A DNA stretch of 64,000 nt from Roridomyces roridus (lineage: Eukaryota > Basidiomycota > Agaricomycetes > Agaricales > Mycenaceae). The notes beneath the pieces were generated by a model, which saw nothing but the letters and a program-made list of their open reading frames with translations, was not told the DNA's origin and did not search any database. Both the position numbers and the translations under genes were made by a program. Location: positions 1 to 64,000 of the forward strand of contig JARKIF010000170.1 in assembly GCA_029378245.1 (NCBI GenBank), given 5' to 3'. This document shows, piece after piece, positions 12,270 through 23,431 of the stretch (within the stretch, counting starts at the first letter, position 1; each line of letters begins with the position of its first letter).

Positions 12270-12475
12270 GGAGATTGAGGTGACGGAGAGAGAGGGAAAC
12301 ACCCGATAATTTAGGGCTTGGGCCTTTAAATGGGCTGCAGCGGATGTCCGACGTGCCTATTACCCACATATGCATGCTGTTGCCACGGTGGCTCGGAGCG
12401 GTCCTACTTGTCCGACTGAGACCGGGACAAGATCAACGTTAGGGTCCTGGGTAATGCAGTTCGTCACGGGTATGC

Positions 12476-12573
12476 GGGTTCACCCGCACGTTTGCCCTAA
12501 TAGTACGGGTATGAAGGGTATACGGGTTGGAGGTCGGTGCACCCGTACAAACCCGCGTAGCCGACCCGCAAAC
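12476..12573. repeat. CGGGT/ACCCG-rich insertion in an F-box fragment
   Basis: A patch with many alternating-orientation copies of ACCCGTA/CGGGT begins exactly where homology to the F-box 5' end stops (12574). It probably marks an insertion or rearrangement junction. No TSD was identified. Confidence 0.35.
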
Positions 12574-12780
12574 GTGGAGAGGCGATTGCACCGCAACAAG
12601 GGGCGTCGCAAGATGTCCTACAGGTAAATTAGTAGGCACGCGTTGCAGAGTACAGCTGGGACCCACGGTGAGGACATGGTGGCTGAAATCAGAAGCAAGA
12701 GTGATGGGACTGATCATTCATCATGATCGTTGGTCAACAAACCCAAACCAAACCGTTGTGTCTCGACTCTGAACAAGTTG
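12574..12780 (-). pseudogene. F-box 5' end fragment (leader, exon 1, intron, start of exon 2)
   Basis: Near copy of the upstream region, 11-nt exon (ATG 12677-12675), canonical GTGGGT..TGTAG intron and first ~44 nt of exon 2 of copy F3. It is cut at 12574. It carries a promoter and start but no F-box, so it is a truncated duplicate. It shows that the microexon travels with the family. Confidence 0.75.
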
Positions 12781-12829
12781 CCATAAATTAGATACAATTT
12801 GCTCCGATCGTACACACATCCATACCCAC

Positions 12830-15377
12830 TTACTGCGGGGGCAAGAACCTTTCCAAGAAATGCAACTTTGCAGCATTCGTAAACTCAATCACGCTCTTCT
12901 GTTTGAATCCTTTGAAGAGCGTTGTGAAACCAAAAGAAAATCAGCCGAATGCACTCACCATGTCCCTCCTTCCCACAAACCATCAACTCTGCATGAATCC
13001 CACTCTCCTTCACCGTCTTCCACATCCTCACAGCCTGATCCACAGTGACCCGACTATCCGTCTCGCCATGCGCGATCTGCAACGGCGCGCGGATCTTGGA
13101 AACATGGTTCATCGGAGAGATGCGTTCGAGGAATTCGCGGATAGCGGGATCGCGCTCGTCCCCGTATTCGCCGCGTCGGTGGGCTTGTCGGACTGGGGCG
13201 GTGCGTTCGAGGAAGGAGGGCCAGTGGGCGATTGGGTAGTTGGCGAGGGCGCAGGCGAATTTGGTGGGGAAGTGGATTAGACAGGCCTGGAAATGTCAAG
13301 AAATATGCGCGTGAGCGGAACGTGAGCTCACGAGAAGCATGTAGCCGCCATCTGAAGTATTTAAGAGATTGAGCCTACTTTGTTGAAAAACACTTACACG
13401 ATCCGCCCATCACAGCAATCCGAGACGAATCCAACTCGGTCTTCATATTCTGCTCGACGTGATCCAACAAGGACCCGATATCCCTTCGAAGAAGTGTCAA
13501 TTCTGCTCAAGAGACTGAAATTGATCACATACTTGACGGAATCTTCCCTCTTCTCGACGTCGTCCGCGGCCATGAACCGTTTGCCGTACCCACGGCTACC
13601 CCGAACATTGGGATAGATGACGGCGTATCCCAGTTCGTTGAGGATATACCAGTGAGTTGGACTATGCGCGATGTCAGTTGCAATAGAGTTGACGTCGCGC
13701 AACTCACATTCTCGAATTCGACTTTGATTGAGCTGCAACAATCACATCAAGACCAAAACGCCCACAGTATGAATCCAAAACTTACCCGCCGGTCCACCAT
13801 GAATGGAGATCACCAACGGAACAACAGACTTGCCGTCCGTCGGATGATAATACATGCACGGAATCTCCAGCCCATCAAAACTCTTGAACTTCAGCGGCTT
13901 CGCAGGAATCGTCCGGAAGGCCGTCGGGACGGGCGCAGCCTGCTCATACCGCTCCAACGGCACCGAAATAAATTTAGCACCATTCTCGTCCGTCTGAACA
14001 CTTTCCAGCCGGCTTGTGATGTCCAGATACGCGACGCAACCCTGCGTTCGATAGGATAAAAGCCGGAGCACGAGTTGGTTCGGCTTCACGGCGTTGGCGT
14101 CGATGCTATACTCTCCACCCTCCCATTGGTCGAGTTTGATCTCAACCACCGTGTCTTGCAGCGGCCCAGACAAGGGAAGGACAAAGAGGTTGGTGTACCC
14201 ATCCACGTTGGCGGTAAAGTACACGTATTCAGAGGTGACTTCAGTTTCGCTGCAGTCCCAGTTGATCGGTCGCAGAGAACGCAAGGAAGGTTCCGGGGTG
14301 GTGATGTGCAGGACTTGCTTGCTCTGGATGTCGTATGCGAGCAAGGAGCGGAAGTCCCCGTACGCATTAGTCAACACGTATACGAGGTGCGGCTTCGCTG
14401 GGTCCCGCGAAAAGGTGGCAACATGGAACGAAATCTCTTCTTCCTTCTCCGTGGCGTTCGGCAGGCGAATCTGTTCTGGCTCGCCGCCGGATATACGCAG
14501 GACAAAGCACGGACGGTAGGCCGAGGTAAAGTCCTGCGCGAGGAGAAGATATTGGTCGTCGAGAGAGATATCGGATGCAACCCAGCGCGAGTGGCTTTTC
14601 GCGGCAGGGGTGACGAGTCTCGAGGGAAGTGTGAATGGCTTTGAATCAAGCCCAGCTCCGGTGTTGGAGTCCTTGAGATCGGCGACGTAGGCGAGCATGT
14701 CCGTGCCGTTCTCTTTGTTGCTGGTGTACGCCATGATTCTATGTCGTGTCAGAAACGCATTGCTACAAATAGATAAAATCCCACCTATTGGATTCAGAAA
14801 TGACCACACTGGCGTATCTGAAATTATCATGCGTCAACCGTTCAATCCGACCACCAGGGGCATTCTGAAGCTCGCCCTCGATGGGTGGGACCACCTCCGC
14901 GCACTGCGAATCTTCCCAGTACCGCCAAAGTTGGAAATTCTCACTCCCGTCGAGATCCATGGCCAGAATAGCCCCTCCGCCACGCCAGATGCCACGCCAG
15001 TCCTCGCCCTCGATAGAACGAAAAGTCGAGACTACACGGCCGCTCCCGAGATCGAAATACGTGAGGCGCTGGAGGTCTCGGACCTTGGGGTCCGCGGGCA
15101 TGCGGTAGTACTCGGTCACTTGCGAGTCTGCTGGCCGGTGGGTGATGATAACATGGCTTTCGTTCCCCTTTTCAAAACGGACGACTGAGAAACCTGCCAC
15201 CAGCTGAGAATCCCTGAATGCGAGAGACAGTGGGAGAGTACCTCGTTGAGATTCTTCGTATTTCTGTAGTTTATCGAGGATACGTTGAGGAACAGGCTCC
15301 ATATTGAAGGCCTTGATCTGCTTTGCCGGCTGGGTGAACTCGAGGTCACCATAATCGAACGGGGGCTGCGGTGGCAT
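12830..15377 (-). CDS. S9-family serine peptidase (acylaminoacyl/dipeptidyl-peptidase type)
   Basis: Start ATG 15377-15375 (MPPQPPFDYGDLEF); stop 12832-12830. Seven exons join in frame to about 680-690 residues: a long N-terminal beta-propeller-type region, then an alpha/beta-hydrolase domain. Visible catalytic features: the oxyanion-side HGGPA, nucleophile motif GGSYGGYM (Ser), acid loop AHGETDSRV (Asp) and EGHG (His). The canonical S9 tail PNVRGSRGYGKRF precedes the Ser. Members cleave short peptides from the N-terminus and are cytosolic or secreted; no signal peptide is seen here, so cytosolic is likely. Introns are 40-60 nt. The gene looks intact. Its first ~110 bp are duplicated upstream at 15618-15727. 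Confidence 0.88.
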
Positions 15378-15617
15378 GGTGGTTGGGAGCAAGAAGTGCT
15401 TGCAAGATCAGATGGTGTCGTTGAATTCCATCAGGCATGAGACTCGGATAATCGGAACCGCTAAGGAAATAAAATAGAGATGCGGCTAGATGCGGTCAAG
15501 TTACACGCGGCGTAGGCAGGTGCTATTATATTGAAAGAATCCAATGGACGTGCCTCGAGTGGTCGAAATTGCTGATGAGAGGAAGATTGATTCTGCCAGA
15601 ATTTAAAATTTTATTGG
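15378..15617. other. Upstream region of the S9 peptidase
   Basis: Short spacer between the peptidase start and the duplicated piece of its 5' end. No gene seen. Confidence 0.4.
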
Positions 15618-15727
15618 ACGCCTTGATCTGCTTTGCTGGCTGGGTGAATTCGAGGTCATCATAATCGAACGGGGGCGGCGGTGGCATGGTGGGTGGGAGC
15701 AAGTGCTTCGATCAGAAGGGCGTGGGA
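15618..15727 (-). repeat. Duplicated 5' end of the S9 peptidase gene
   Basis: About 110 bp match the peptidase start region (15308-15410) closely, including the leader and ATG (15687-15685) and the first ~22 codons (FDYDDLEFTQPAKQIK). The copy then diverges. It is a tandem partial duplication ending a few hundred bases upstream of the real start; not a gene. Confidence 0.8.
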
Positions 15728-15867
15728 GACTCGGCGGCTATTACTAAGAACCATGTTCCGGCCCGGCCACCGTTGGCAGATAAGATCGGATTTCATTCTG
15801 ATCCGCCCTCTGGATTTGAAATTTTGGCCATCACTTTGCCTTCTTCTCAAACCACCACGACAGAATC

Positions 15868-16785
15868 ATGCAGCACTCGCGCACTCTTATCCGCCGCCCT
15901 CAACGCCTCGCCACCATGACCCTACGTCGATTCATTCGGTCTGAGGCGACTGTGAGCACGATTTTGAACACCCGGCCCGGCAGGATGTTCACTCTACTTT
16001 CAGGACGACGACGCCGTCCAGGCGGTCGCGGAATTTCAATCCAACCTGCAGTCCATCACCGCAGAGTCATTTCTAAGAACCGTGAACAGCATCAGCGCTT
16101 CTAACTTGCGGATGCAACGGTGGCTTCGACGCGAAAACATGGATCTTAATGAACAACTTCGGGTCGCATCCGGCGGCATCTACTCCGCCGTGCTTACCTA
16201 CACGGTATGCCCTCGCCTGCAGCACCGCTCTGGTTATCCACTGACTGAAAAGCCTTAGAACCTCACCGAGGATCTTCGCTCTCGCCTGGAAACGAGCAGC
16301 GAGAATCTTCACATACGGAGTGCGATTGGTCCGTAATATACACCCATTCCCATTCCATTGATCATCCGGGCTAATAATGGTCATTAATAGAAATCATCAC
16401 CGCAACCCTCACCGAACGTAGCAAGGCCCTAAATCTTCCAAACCATGAAATGTCTGGTACCGGTAGAGTCCAGCCCATCCTCAACGCCCTCGGTGGGGGA
16501 GCTTACGATGACCACAAAATCAACTTTGTCGACGCCGAAACTGCTGTCATCGAAGCACTCTCTCCCAACGGAGGCGTGACGCATCGCGATGTCCGCCAGG
16601 CGCTGGGCAGGCTGTGGGTGGAGCTCTCTATGCACCACCGTAGCGGTGTTTCCGAGGTACTCACTCTGAACGAGAGAGAGCTGACGCTGCCCGAGACTAT
16701 CAGCGCCATGGCTGTGGTCTTATTCGCTCGCCGTCTTTACTTTTCAGATTTTGACGCAGAATCACTGCATTTTACCTACTTCTAG
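15868..16785 (+). CDS. Hypothetical protein, 249 aa, last exon ends in a transposon TIR
   Basis: Four exons (15868-15951, 16004-16204, 16259-16328, 16391-16785) join in frame to 249 residues. All introns are GT-AG with good phase. The N-terminus is Arg-rich without acids (MQHSRTLIRRPQRLATMTLRRF), which could act as a mitochondrial presequence. The rest is helical (AVAEFQSNLQSITAESFLRTV, ..NLTEDLRSRLETSSENL) with a Gly-rich turn LGGGAYDD. I do not recognise the family. The final residues (SLHFTYF, stop) are encoded inside the 27-bp terminal inverted repeat of the element starting at 16763, so the ancestral C-terminus was probably different or longer. Confidence 0.65.
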
Positions 16786-17444
16786 GCAAACCCCTTGTCT
16801 AGATGTCTAGACAAACCACCTTGGCGAGGATGTTTGCCTGGCCTTGTCTAGACAGTCTAGATACATGCATCTGAGTTTGTCTTTGCTCAGCATGGATGTA
16901 GACGAACCCAGACAAATCCCGCTCAAGCTAGATAAATTGACCAGGCCTTGGTTGTTCCTCGTGCGGCGCTGCGCTGGCCGGTTTGCGAGCCCCGTTGCAT
17001 CGATGGGGAGCAGAGATAGTGGTGGGAGGAAAAGAAAGGAAGGCAGGCGGGCCTGCAGGCCTGCACAGCGAGACCCTATCATTGGTGGTGGGAGAAGCAA
17101 TACGGGCATCAAGATCAATTGAACATTGATTGAACAAGCTCTAAAGTTTTTTCAAGCCGTCACTCCGAAAACAGATTTGGAGCGCAATGAGATAGAACGA
17201 GATTGGCGCACAGCTTGGTCATGAATTCGGGGATTTTCGCAGGTGAGATGAACCCAGGCAAGGCCCGACAAACCCTGATCAACCTCGGCAAGGTTGGTCG
17301 AGGACACCTCCTAGAACCTAGATTAACCCCCGGTCCAGACCAAGCCTGAGCAAGGTAAATCAACCTACACAAACCCAGACAAACCCAGACCCAACCTCGT
17401 AGAACCTAGATTACCCCTTGCCTAGAAATGGGCAAAATGCAGTG
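16763..17444. mobile_element. CACTA-like non-autonomous DNA element
   Basis: A 682-bp element bounded by inverted repeats. The left end (16763) starts CACTGCATTTTACC and the right end, reversed, CACTGCATTTTGCC. The TIR is 27 bp with three mismatches, ending in TTCTAGGCAA. Flanks are a perfect 3-bp duplication AAT (16760-16762 and 17445-17447). CACTG ends with 3-bp duplications are the signature of the CMC/EnSpm (CACTA) superfamily. Subterminal regions are rich in CTAGACAA/CCCAGACAAACCC repeats, as is usual there. There is no transposase ORF, so it would need one in trans. Confidence 0.82.
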
Positions 17445-17792
17445 AATATCGAGACAGTACAGGCCGGGTTCGGGGGACTGTGTCAAGAATAAGGTGAGTC
17501 TTGCTAGCTTCAACTAGTTGGATTTGTTTCATGTACATGAAGGCTCTATGATTCTCTAATATGATGCAAGAATGTGTTGTATAATTCAAGCTTTTAGTCT
17601 GATTGGCATTGTGGTCAAGTACCTTTGCACACGGACGTTGAACGGCCGACAGAGGGATACAAGAAATACAAGGGTCACAAGTGTAATACCACGCAAGTAC
17701 GGTCGCTATATTGAACCGGAGCTGGCTTGTAGTGAGAATTCCAACCGATGGATGTGCCTTGCTGATACTTGAATTGAGAAGGAAGAGAAGGA
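17445..17792. other. Spacer
   Basis: No gene seen between the CACTA-like element and the stop of the epoxide-hydrolase-like gene. Confidence 0.4.
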
Positions 17793-19071
17793 CTACATCT
17801 TCGCCCTCTGCCCCGTAACTCCTACATCTCTCAGCCACTCGACCACCATCCGGCCAAGCATCCCACCATCACCCTTCCCATCCTTCCACGACCCCGCATT
17901 CAACGCATCACGCCACGGCGCAAGCGGATCTGTCGGGTTCGCACTGGGGTTGAAGATAGCGTCAGACGAAAGCTCCGCAACGCCTTCGACGAGAACCCAA
18001 TGCCCTACGCCCTCCATCACGCGTTCTGTAAGGCGTTCAGGCGGGATGGTGCGTCGCTGGCCTTCGAGCGCGGCAGGCGCGACCGTCGCATCTTTGGCTC
18101 CGTGCACCGCGAGGACGGGAACAGAAGGGAGGGCGAGCGCTCTGCCGGCTTGAGCGGCGTGTAGTTCTTCCTCTGCGCGCATTCGCGTTGTACGGTAGTA
18201 GTTTGTCGGGCCAGTCATCCCGCGGGCACGGAAGGCGGCGAGGTATACGTCACGCTCAAAGGGAGAGAGTACGGAGGGCATTGTCAATGCGGAGGTGGGG
18301 GATGTGGATAGAAGATCCTCGAGTGAGCCGCTGGCAGTAAAGTCCACGTGGGCGTGCGGCGGCGCGAATATCGTTGTCAGAAAGTAGGGGAGCTGGATAG
18401 ATGGTAAGGCATATATAGAAGAATTGTAACGCGTACATTGGCCTCGAGAGTAGGTGCGGCTTGCGGAGATGCGAGGAAGAGCTGATAGCCAAGATTCGGG
18501 GCGCTAGAAGAGTTAATAAGGGGTCTAGCGAATAAGCTCAGTTACTCACCGTTTGGCAACATGCTCCAGCGAGACTACTCCGCGTGAAGGAGGCGTGAAC
18601 GGAACGCTGAACCTAGCCAGCGTTTCAGCAACGCGTCAAGACAAGAAAAAGAGCCACGCACAATGCAAGCGCCAACAGCCGTTCCGGGTACCACAGCGCA
18701 AAACGACCAGCGGTGAAACTGCCCCAGTCGTGCCCGATGAGGACTACCCTTGCGATACCGAGGGCCGTTAACAGTGCGTCCAAATCCGTTGATAGGGTCT
18801 TGGTCGTGTATCGCGCGACGTCAATGGGTGGATCGGAGCCCCCGTAGCCCAGCATGTCCGGCACGATGACGCGGAAGCCAGCCCGTGCCCATCCGCCAAT
18901 CTGGTGTCGATAGCCATATGAGACTGGGTGTGGAATTGGATGAGAATGCACGCAAAGACGGGAATGCTCACGGTCGGGGAAGCCATGCAGGCAGAGGAGA
19001 GCGATCTGTCCTTCGGGGTTGGCGTCGATGTAGGTCCAGGTATGCCCGCTGACTAGCTGAATCTTGCCCAT
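17793..19071 (-). CDS. Alpha/beta hydrolase, epoxide-hydrolase type
   Basis: Start ATG 19071-19069 (MGKIQLVSGHTWTY); five exons join in frame. It shows the HGFPD oxyanion-hole motif, nucleophile loop GHDWGS (Asp, the epoxide-hydrolase pattern), a cap region with conserved Tyr and Pro (..LEANLPYFLTTIFAPPH), the acid loop HGAKDATV and the catalytic His in VGHWVLVE. Soluble epoxide hydrolases open epoxides to diols, often in xenobiotic or terpenoid metabolism; the substrate cannot be told. No signal peptide or membrane segment, so probably cytosolic. Placement among P450s and a terpene synthase is suggestive only. Looks intact. Confidence 0.85.
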
Positions 19072-20406
19072 TGTCGTCTGAAGAGAGAGAGAGCCCGCCC
19101 GGCTTTGGCTGACGCCGGGGCTTTCACACTGCTTTCGCCACAATCAGACGCTACCAGCGGTGACCCGGTCGAGTCTGCTGCGACACTGGTGGCGTTACGG
19201 AGGCAAACATCTTGGACGACAGTTACGAGCTTACCATAGGATGTCGGGTTACATACTTCTCGTGAGTCGTCCTCCGAGTCCTCGAAAACAAGTTCCACAC
19301 TCTGGATGGTTTCTTTCCTTTCCCACAGCGTCCCTCGTTTATCTTCGCTCGTTGCCTCAGGCTTCCCGGTCACGACACAGACAACGAACTATCCTGGCCC
19401 GAAATAACCGAAGCGAAAGCTGAGAGAGGACTCTCGACGTTGCACGGTCTCCGACTCGGATTCCCGCTTTCCAGGCTGCGGTATCGTGCAATAAGGGACG
19501 GAGCCCGTTTCGTACCGTCGGGTGTCAAAGCTAGCAAGCATGTCTCGTCTCGCACGCCCATCGCTATTCAACCTTCCTAGAGTCCGCAAATCATTCCTCC
19601 GACCTGCCCTTTCCGACTTCGACGTTCTCTCCTTCACCCTCTCATTCTACGCTTTGCCCCAGTCATCTTGGGCGTTGGCAAATCAGTAACGCGGATGCGC
19701 AGACATACCACCCCGGCACTTGGAGGGGCATCTTGCTGCCAAAGGCATTCGAATCAAACGTTGACCCCAGGCGACTTGACCAGGCTACAGAGCTCAACAG
19801 GAGAACTATCTACAGACCGGGATGAAGGGCCTCAACGGCAGCTTGGCTGACATGGATTGGGGGGAGCCTGCATTTACGCGTTTGACTTTTTTAAATTCTG
19901 TTCAATGAGCTTCTTGCCAAGATCCCTTCCCCGTTCAAACTTCACGGCAGCGGACAATCGAACATTGGATGGCCGTCCTCCCATCTGTCCAGAAGCCAAG
20001 ATAGCAGAATGAGCCACATGGTAGGCGTGATATCGTTTTGTGCAGAGGATGAGTTCTGTTGAACACCGAACCAGGGCAGTTCCGTTGGGCCCGACCAGAA
20101 TCGAAATCTTGAGGCAACATGTACAAAGGGAGGTGCGTTGGCCAGTCAGATCTGAGCGCATGCGTGCCGAGACCGTAGACCGACGGGCCCGTTGGGCGTC
20201 ATGAGTGGGGATCACGGTCAAACCGGTAGATAACTCAGCACGTACTGTTACATGGCACCGCCCGAATAACGAACGCCGCTTTCCACGAGTGTCCTATTGA
20301 CTTTCCTCCCACGAACCTCCAACAGGTCAAAACGGCGATATGGCCTCGCGGGAGCGCATCGCCTCCTCGGAATCTGCGTCCTCCCCACATCTGACCCTAC
20401 TCTGCA
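19072..20406. other. Spacer with two weak coding-like stretches
   Basis: No complete gene. A 49-codon ORF at 19540-19689 is listed separately. On the minus strand at about 19874-20000 the reading SAAVKFERGRDLGKKLIEQN before a stop looks protein-like, but nothing upstream joins to it. The remainder shows nothing. Confidence 0.4.
19540..19689 (+). CDS. Small ORF with presequence-like N-terminus
   Basis: ATG to stop, 49 codons. It opens MSRLARPSLFNLPRVRKSF, an Arg/Ser/Leu-rich stretch without acids that resembles a mitochondrial targeting sequence. It could be the first exon of a gene truncated here or a relic. No matching downstream exon was found. Weak. Confidence 0.25.
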   Translation: MSRLARPSLFNLPRVRKSFLRPALSDFDVLSFTLSFYALPQSSWALANQ

Positions 20407-22456
20407 ATGGACGGTGACCGAGAGAAAACCACCCAGACTGGCTCCGAGGAAATGATCAAACCACAGGAAGCACCAGTCTTCGTTGAAGGCACCCTGCACG
20501 GCTGGCTTGCTGTTCTCGGAGGGTACGTCTCCGTGGCTCTTTTGCCTATGTATCCGCTCAGTTCTGTGACCAGCTCTCTCGTCCTGATCGGTGAGTACTG
20601 GTTTCAGTTGTACGATGATATCTAACAGACATGTTTTCTTTCACAGCGACATTCGGAAATATGCAGGTGATTTTGGCATGACTAGCGGTAGACCTAGTGA
20701 CGCTGACGAGATGATCTCTCAGTCTTTCGGAGGTGAGGGCGAACTAAGTACCAAATCCGGAACTACACATTCTAACGTCCACTCTCCACTCTCGTGTTCC
20801 AGGACTTTTATACGGCAAGTTCACAATTAATACTCCCTATGGAACTTTGACTGCCTCCTAGCGCATCTACTTCCCTGACGAGTCGCCGTCGACGGTCAGC
20901 TGGATCGGTTCAATACAGCTGGCCCTGCAGTTCATTCTTGGGGTGGTCTCCGGCAAACTGTTCGATAAAGGCCACTTTCGTCTCCTCATGATCTCAGGGA
21001 GTCTGCTGTTCCTATTCTCGCGAGTTTCCTTTTTCACGGTCCAGCCTATGAACTTATGATTTTGTCAGATCCTTCATGCTTTCGCTCGTAAAGCCGCATC
21101 ATCTCTACCAGGCTCTTCTCTCGCAGGGCTTTGGAATGGGTATCGGTAGCGGTCTCATGTTTCTGCCGGCCCTCGGTCTTTCATCGCACTACTTTCGACG
21201 TCGGCGCGCAGTGGCAATGGGGATCATGATCTCTTGTAAGAGCAGGCTTCCGTACAGGTCGTGTATTGAATTTTCTTTCAGCTGGTTCTTTTGGTGGCGT
21301 CATCTACTCGATTCTGTTGAACAAGATCCTTCCTCGCGAAGACCTGGGTTTCCCTTGGGCTGTTCGGTGCGGGAAATTTACTTTTCCTCCGGCTTGCTCT
21401 GACGCATGCCTAGATTTGTCGCGTTCATCAACCTGGTCTTGCTCGCTGTAGCGAATCTCATCATGAAACCTCGCCGTAAGTTTTTTGTTCAAGTCAATTA
21501 CCGTCATCTCATCGCATACATCCAGCTCTGGCACGCGGTTCAGAGCCAGTGGATATGGGTCAAATTTTCCGGGACGGACCTTACTGGATCACAGTCTTTG
21601 GGTGAGCATGAGTTTGTGTAAGTGTGTCTGTATCTGATGCCTATAGCCTGTTTCTAGGATTTTTGGGCGTGTTCATACCCTGTAGGAATTCATTTCTACC
21701 CTCCATTTAAGACGCTCAAAGTTGTGGTTAGACTTCTATCTCCAGCTCTTCTCCTTTACACAGGGAGTCGACTCCAAGTTCCTGACATGGGTTGTACGTG
21801 GCTTACAACTCAGATTTCTTATTATATTTCACGGTGCAGATCCCCATTCTCAACGCTGGCGCGATGGCTGGCCGACTTATGCCCAGTTTTCTCGCAGATA
21901 GATACGGGCCGTTGAATGGTCTGCTATCGTTCAGCCATACCAGCCTCAGTCCTCATACTTTTCTACAGTGATAGTTCCCTCTGCTTTCATCTCGGGAGCC
22001 ATCATGTGGGCTCTACTCGGCGTACGCAACATCGCCGGCGTCACCGTCTTCGCCCTCATCTACGGCTTCGTATCCGGCGCATTTCTTTCTCTCACGTCGC
22101 CCGCAGTGGCAGCATTCAGCACCAGTCCTACTATGAATGATATAGGGTTCGTCTTCATTCTCCGTGCTGTCTGTTTTTGACCGACGAGTTATGTAGGCTC
22201 CGAATCGGGATCTCTTGTTTCTTCATCGGTTTTGCGTTGCTTGGCGGCAATCCAATTGCTGGAAGACTCCTTGACGCGCCTTCATATACGTGGTGGCGTC
22301 CACTTACCTTTGCATCTGTGAGTTGATGCGCTGCTCGCACGTATATTCATGAGATTAATTGACCCGCCCCAGGTCGTTATGCTGACGGGTTCGGTGTTGA
22401 TTCTGTACGCTCGGCAGGCGGTCGTGAAAAGACGGAATGGGAATCGTTTGGTCTAG
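20407..22456 (+). CDS. MFS transporter, monocarboxylate-transporter-like (possible splice mutant)
   Basis: Around a dozen exons give an MFS protein: start MDGDREKTTQ, first helix GTLHGWLAVLGG, then ATFGNMQSFG, DESPSTVSWIGSIQ, RLLMISGSLLFLFS, a GIGSGLMFLPALGLSSHYF half, NAGAMAGRLMPSFLADRYGP and the end ARQAVVKRRNGNRLV. The layout fits fungal monocarboxylate-permease-like carriers in the plasma membrane; the substrate is unknown. Two introns need GC donors (GCAAGT near 20814, GCGAGT near 21019). The exon that should encode VFQDFYT begins at TGTTCCAG near 20794, where the preceding acceptor reads CG instead of AG although CTAAC is present upstream. Using the next AG loses 8 nt and shifts frame. 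It may therefore be non-functional despite an otherwise clean sequence. Confidence 0.72.
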
Positions 22457-22479
22457 CTAGATATCTGCATCTCGTCTTG

Positions 22480-23062
22480 ATTACAGCTGTTCCAGAAAAC
22501 TATGAGAAAATCAGTTTTATTTTCGTGTACCCACAATTTTTTGAGAAGTAGCCGAGGGCCCAAGGAATACTGCGTTTGGAGTACCTCCGAGTAAGGATTA
22601 CTGAGTTTGGAAGAGTCTCCGAGTTAACGATTACCGTCTTTGGTCGACCTCCGCGCTAAGAAGTCCCGGGCCGATGTTCCGGACGCGCCAGGACGCGTCC
22701 CGACTGTATGTACTCATTTTTTTTCTCCCTCTTCTCTCAATAAACAGCTATCACTGGCCGCTGGTGACGCTGCGAGCCCTCATGATCAGTGGGAGTGGGA
22801 TAGGTCGCGTCCCCTCTTCCAAACTGCGCCCCTCGCGCCAGGGCTGGATGGAATCAATCGGAGGTGGCCCAAGATGGCAATGCTTAGCCCGGAGGTCGAC
22901 CAAAGACGGTAATCGTTAGCTCGGAGACTCTTCCAAACTCAGTAATCCTTGCTCGGAGGCACTCCAAACGCGGTATTCCTTGGCCCTCGGCTACTTCTCA
23001 AAAAATTGTGGGTACACGAAAATAAAACTGATTTTCTCATAGTTTTCTGGAACAGCTGTAAT
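22480..23062. mobile_element. Foldback element with ~190-bp inverted arms
   Basis: Two arms of about 190 bp (22480-22668 and 22875-23062) are near-perfect reverse complements starting ATTACAGCTGTTCC, separated by about 200 bp. Within each arm three units of about 33 bp repeat, of the form GATTAC, four bases, TTTGG, then CTCCGAG and TAAC/TAAG. There is no transposase ORF. Clear target duplication is not visible, though the empty-site-like sequence at 26020-26060 shows the element interrupts a stretch following the MFS stop. Long subdivided TIRs recall foldback/Galileo-type elements; class not proven. Confidence 0.8.
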
Positions 23063-23431
23063 CGCTTGTATTACTTTTAATTTCAAGTTGAGACCGGGTC
23101 CGGGGTCGTGATACGATTTTTGATGGTGGACTGTGGTTACGTTGCGTTCTGCTTGTCTCTCACATCCGTCCCAGATCAATGGTCGGTTTCGATACTCCGT
23201 AACCTCCGCAATGAAGCCCTATTGAGTACCCTACCCGGTCTCTGTCACGTTGGACATCGGCGCTCAGCCCAGATGGACACGTCACCGAGTTTTGAACATT
23301 TCCAGCCCGGCCTGCGCGGCCGATTGCGACAATCGGTCTTGGCCGTGAGAGACAATCGCTGGGGCCCATTTATGTAAAGGCCCCAAGTGAAGTATCGGGC
23401 GTTTCCCTCTCTCTCCGTCACCTCAATCTCC

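Noticed and set aside
22640..22919. ORFs of 81-90 codons within the foldback element
   Set aside because: They overlap the inverted arm and spacer; no conserved protein features, and the arm is shared in both orientations.
23387..23431. Earlier start for P450 copy B (and equivalents in A and C)
   Set aside because: The extended frames begin with GTG or TTG; the first ATG aligns in all three copies and precedes the membrane anchor.
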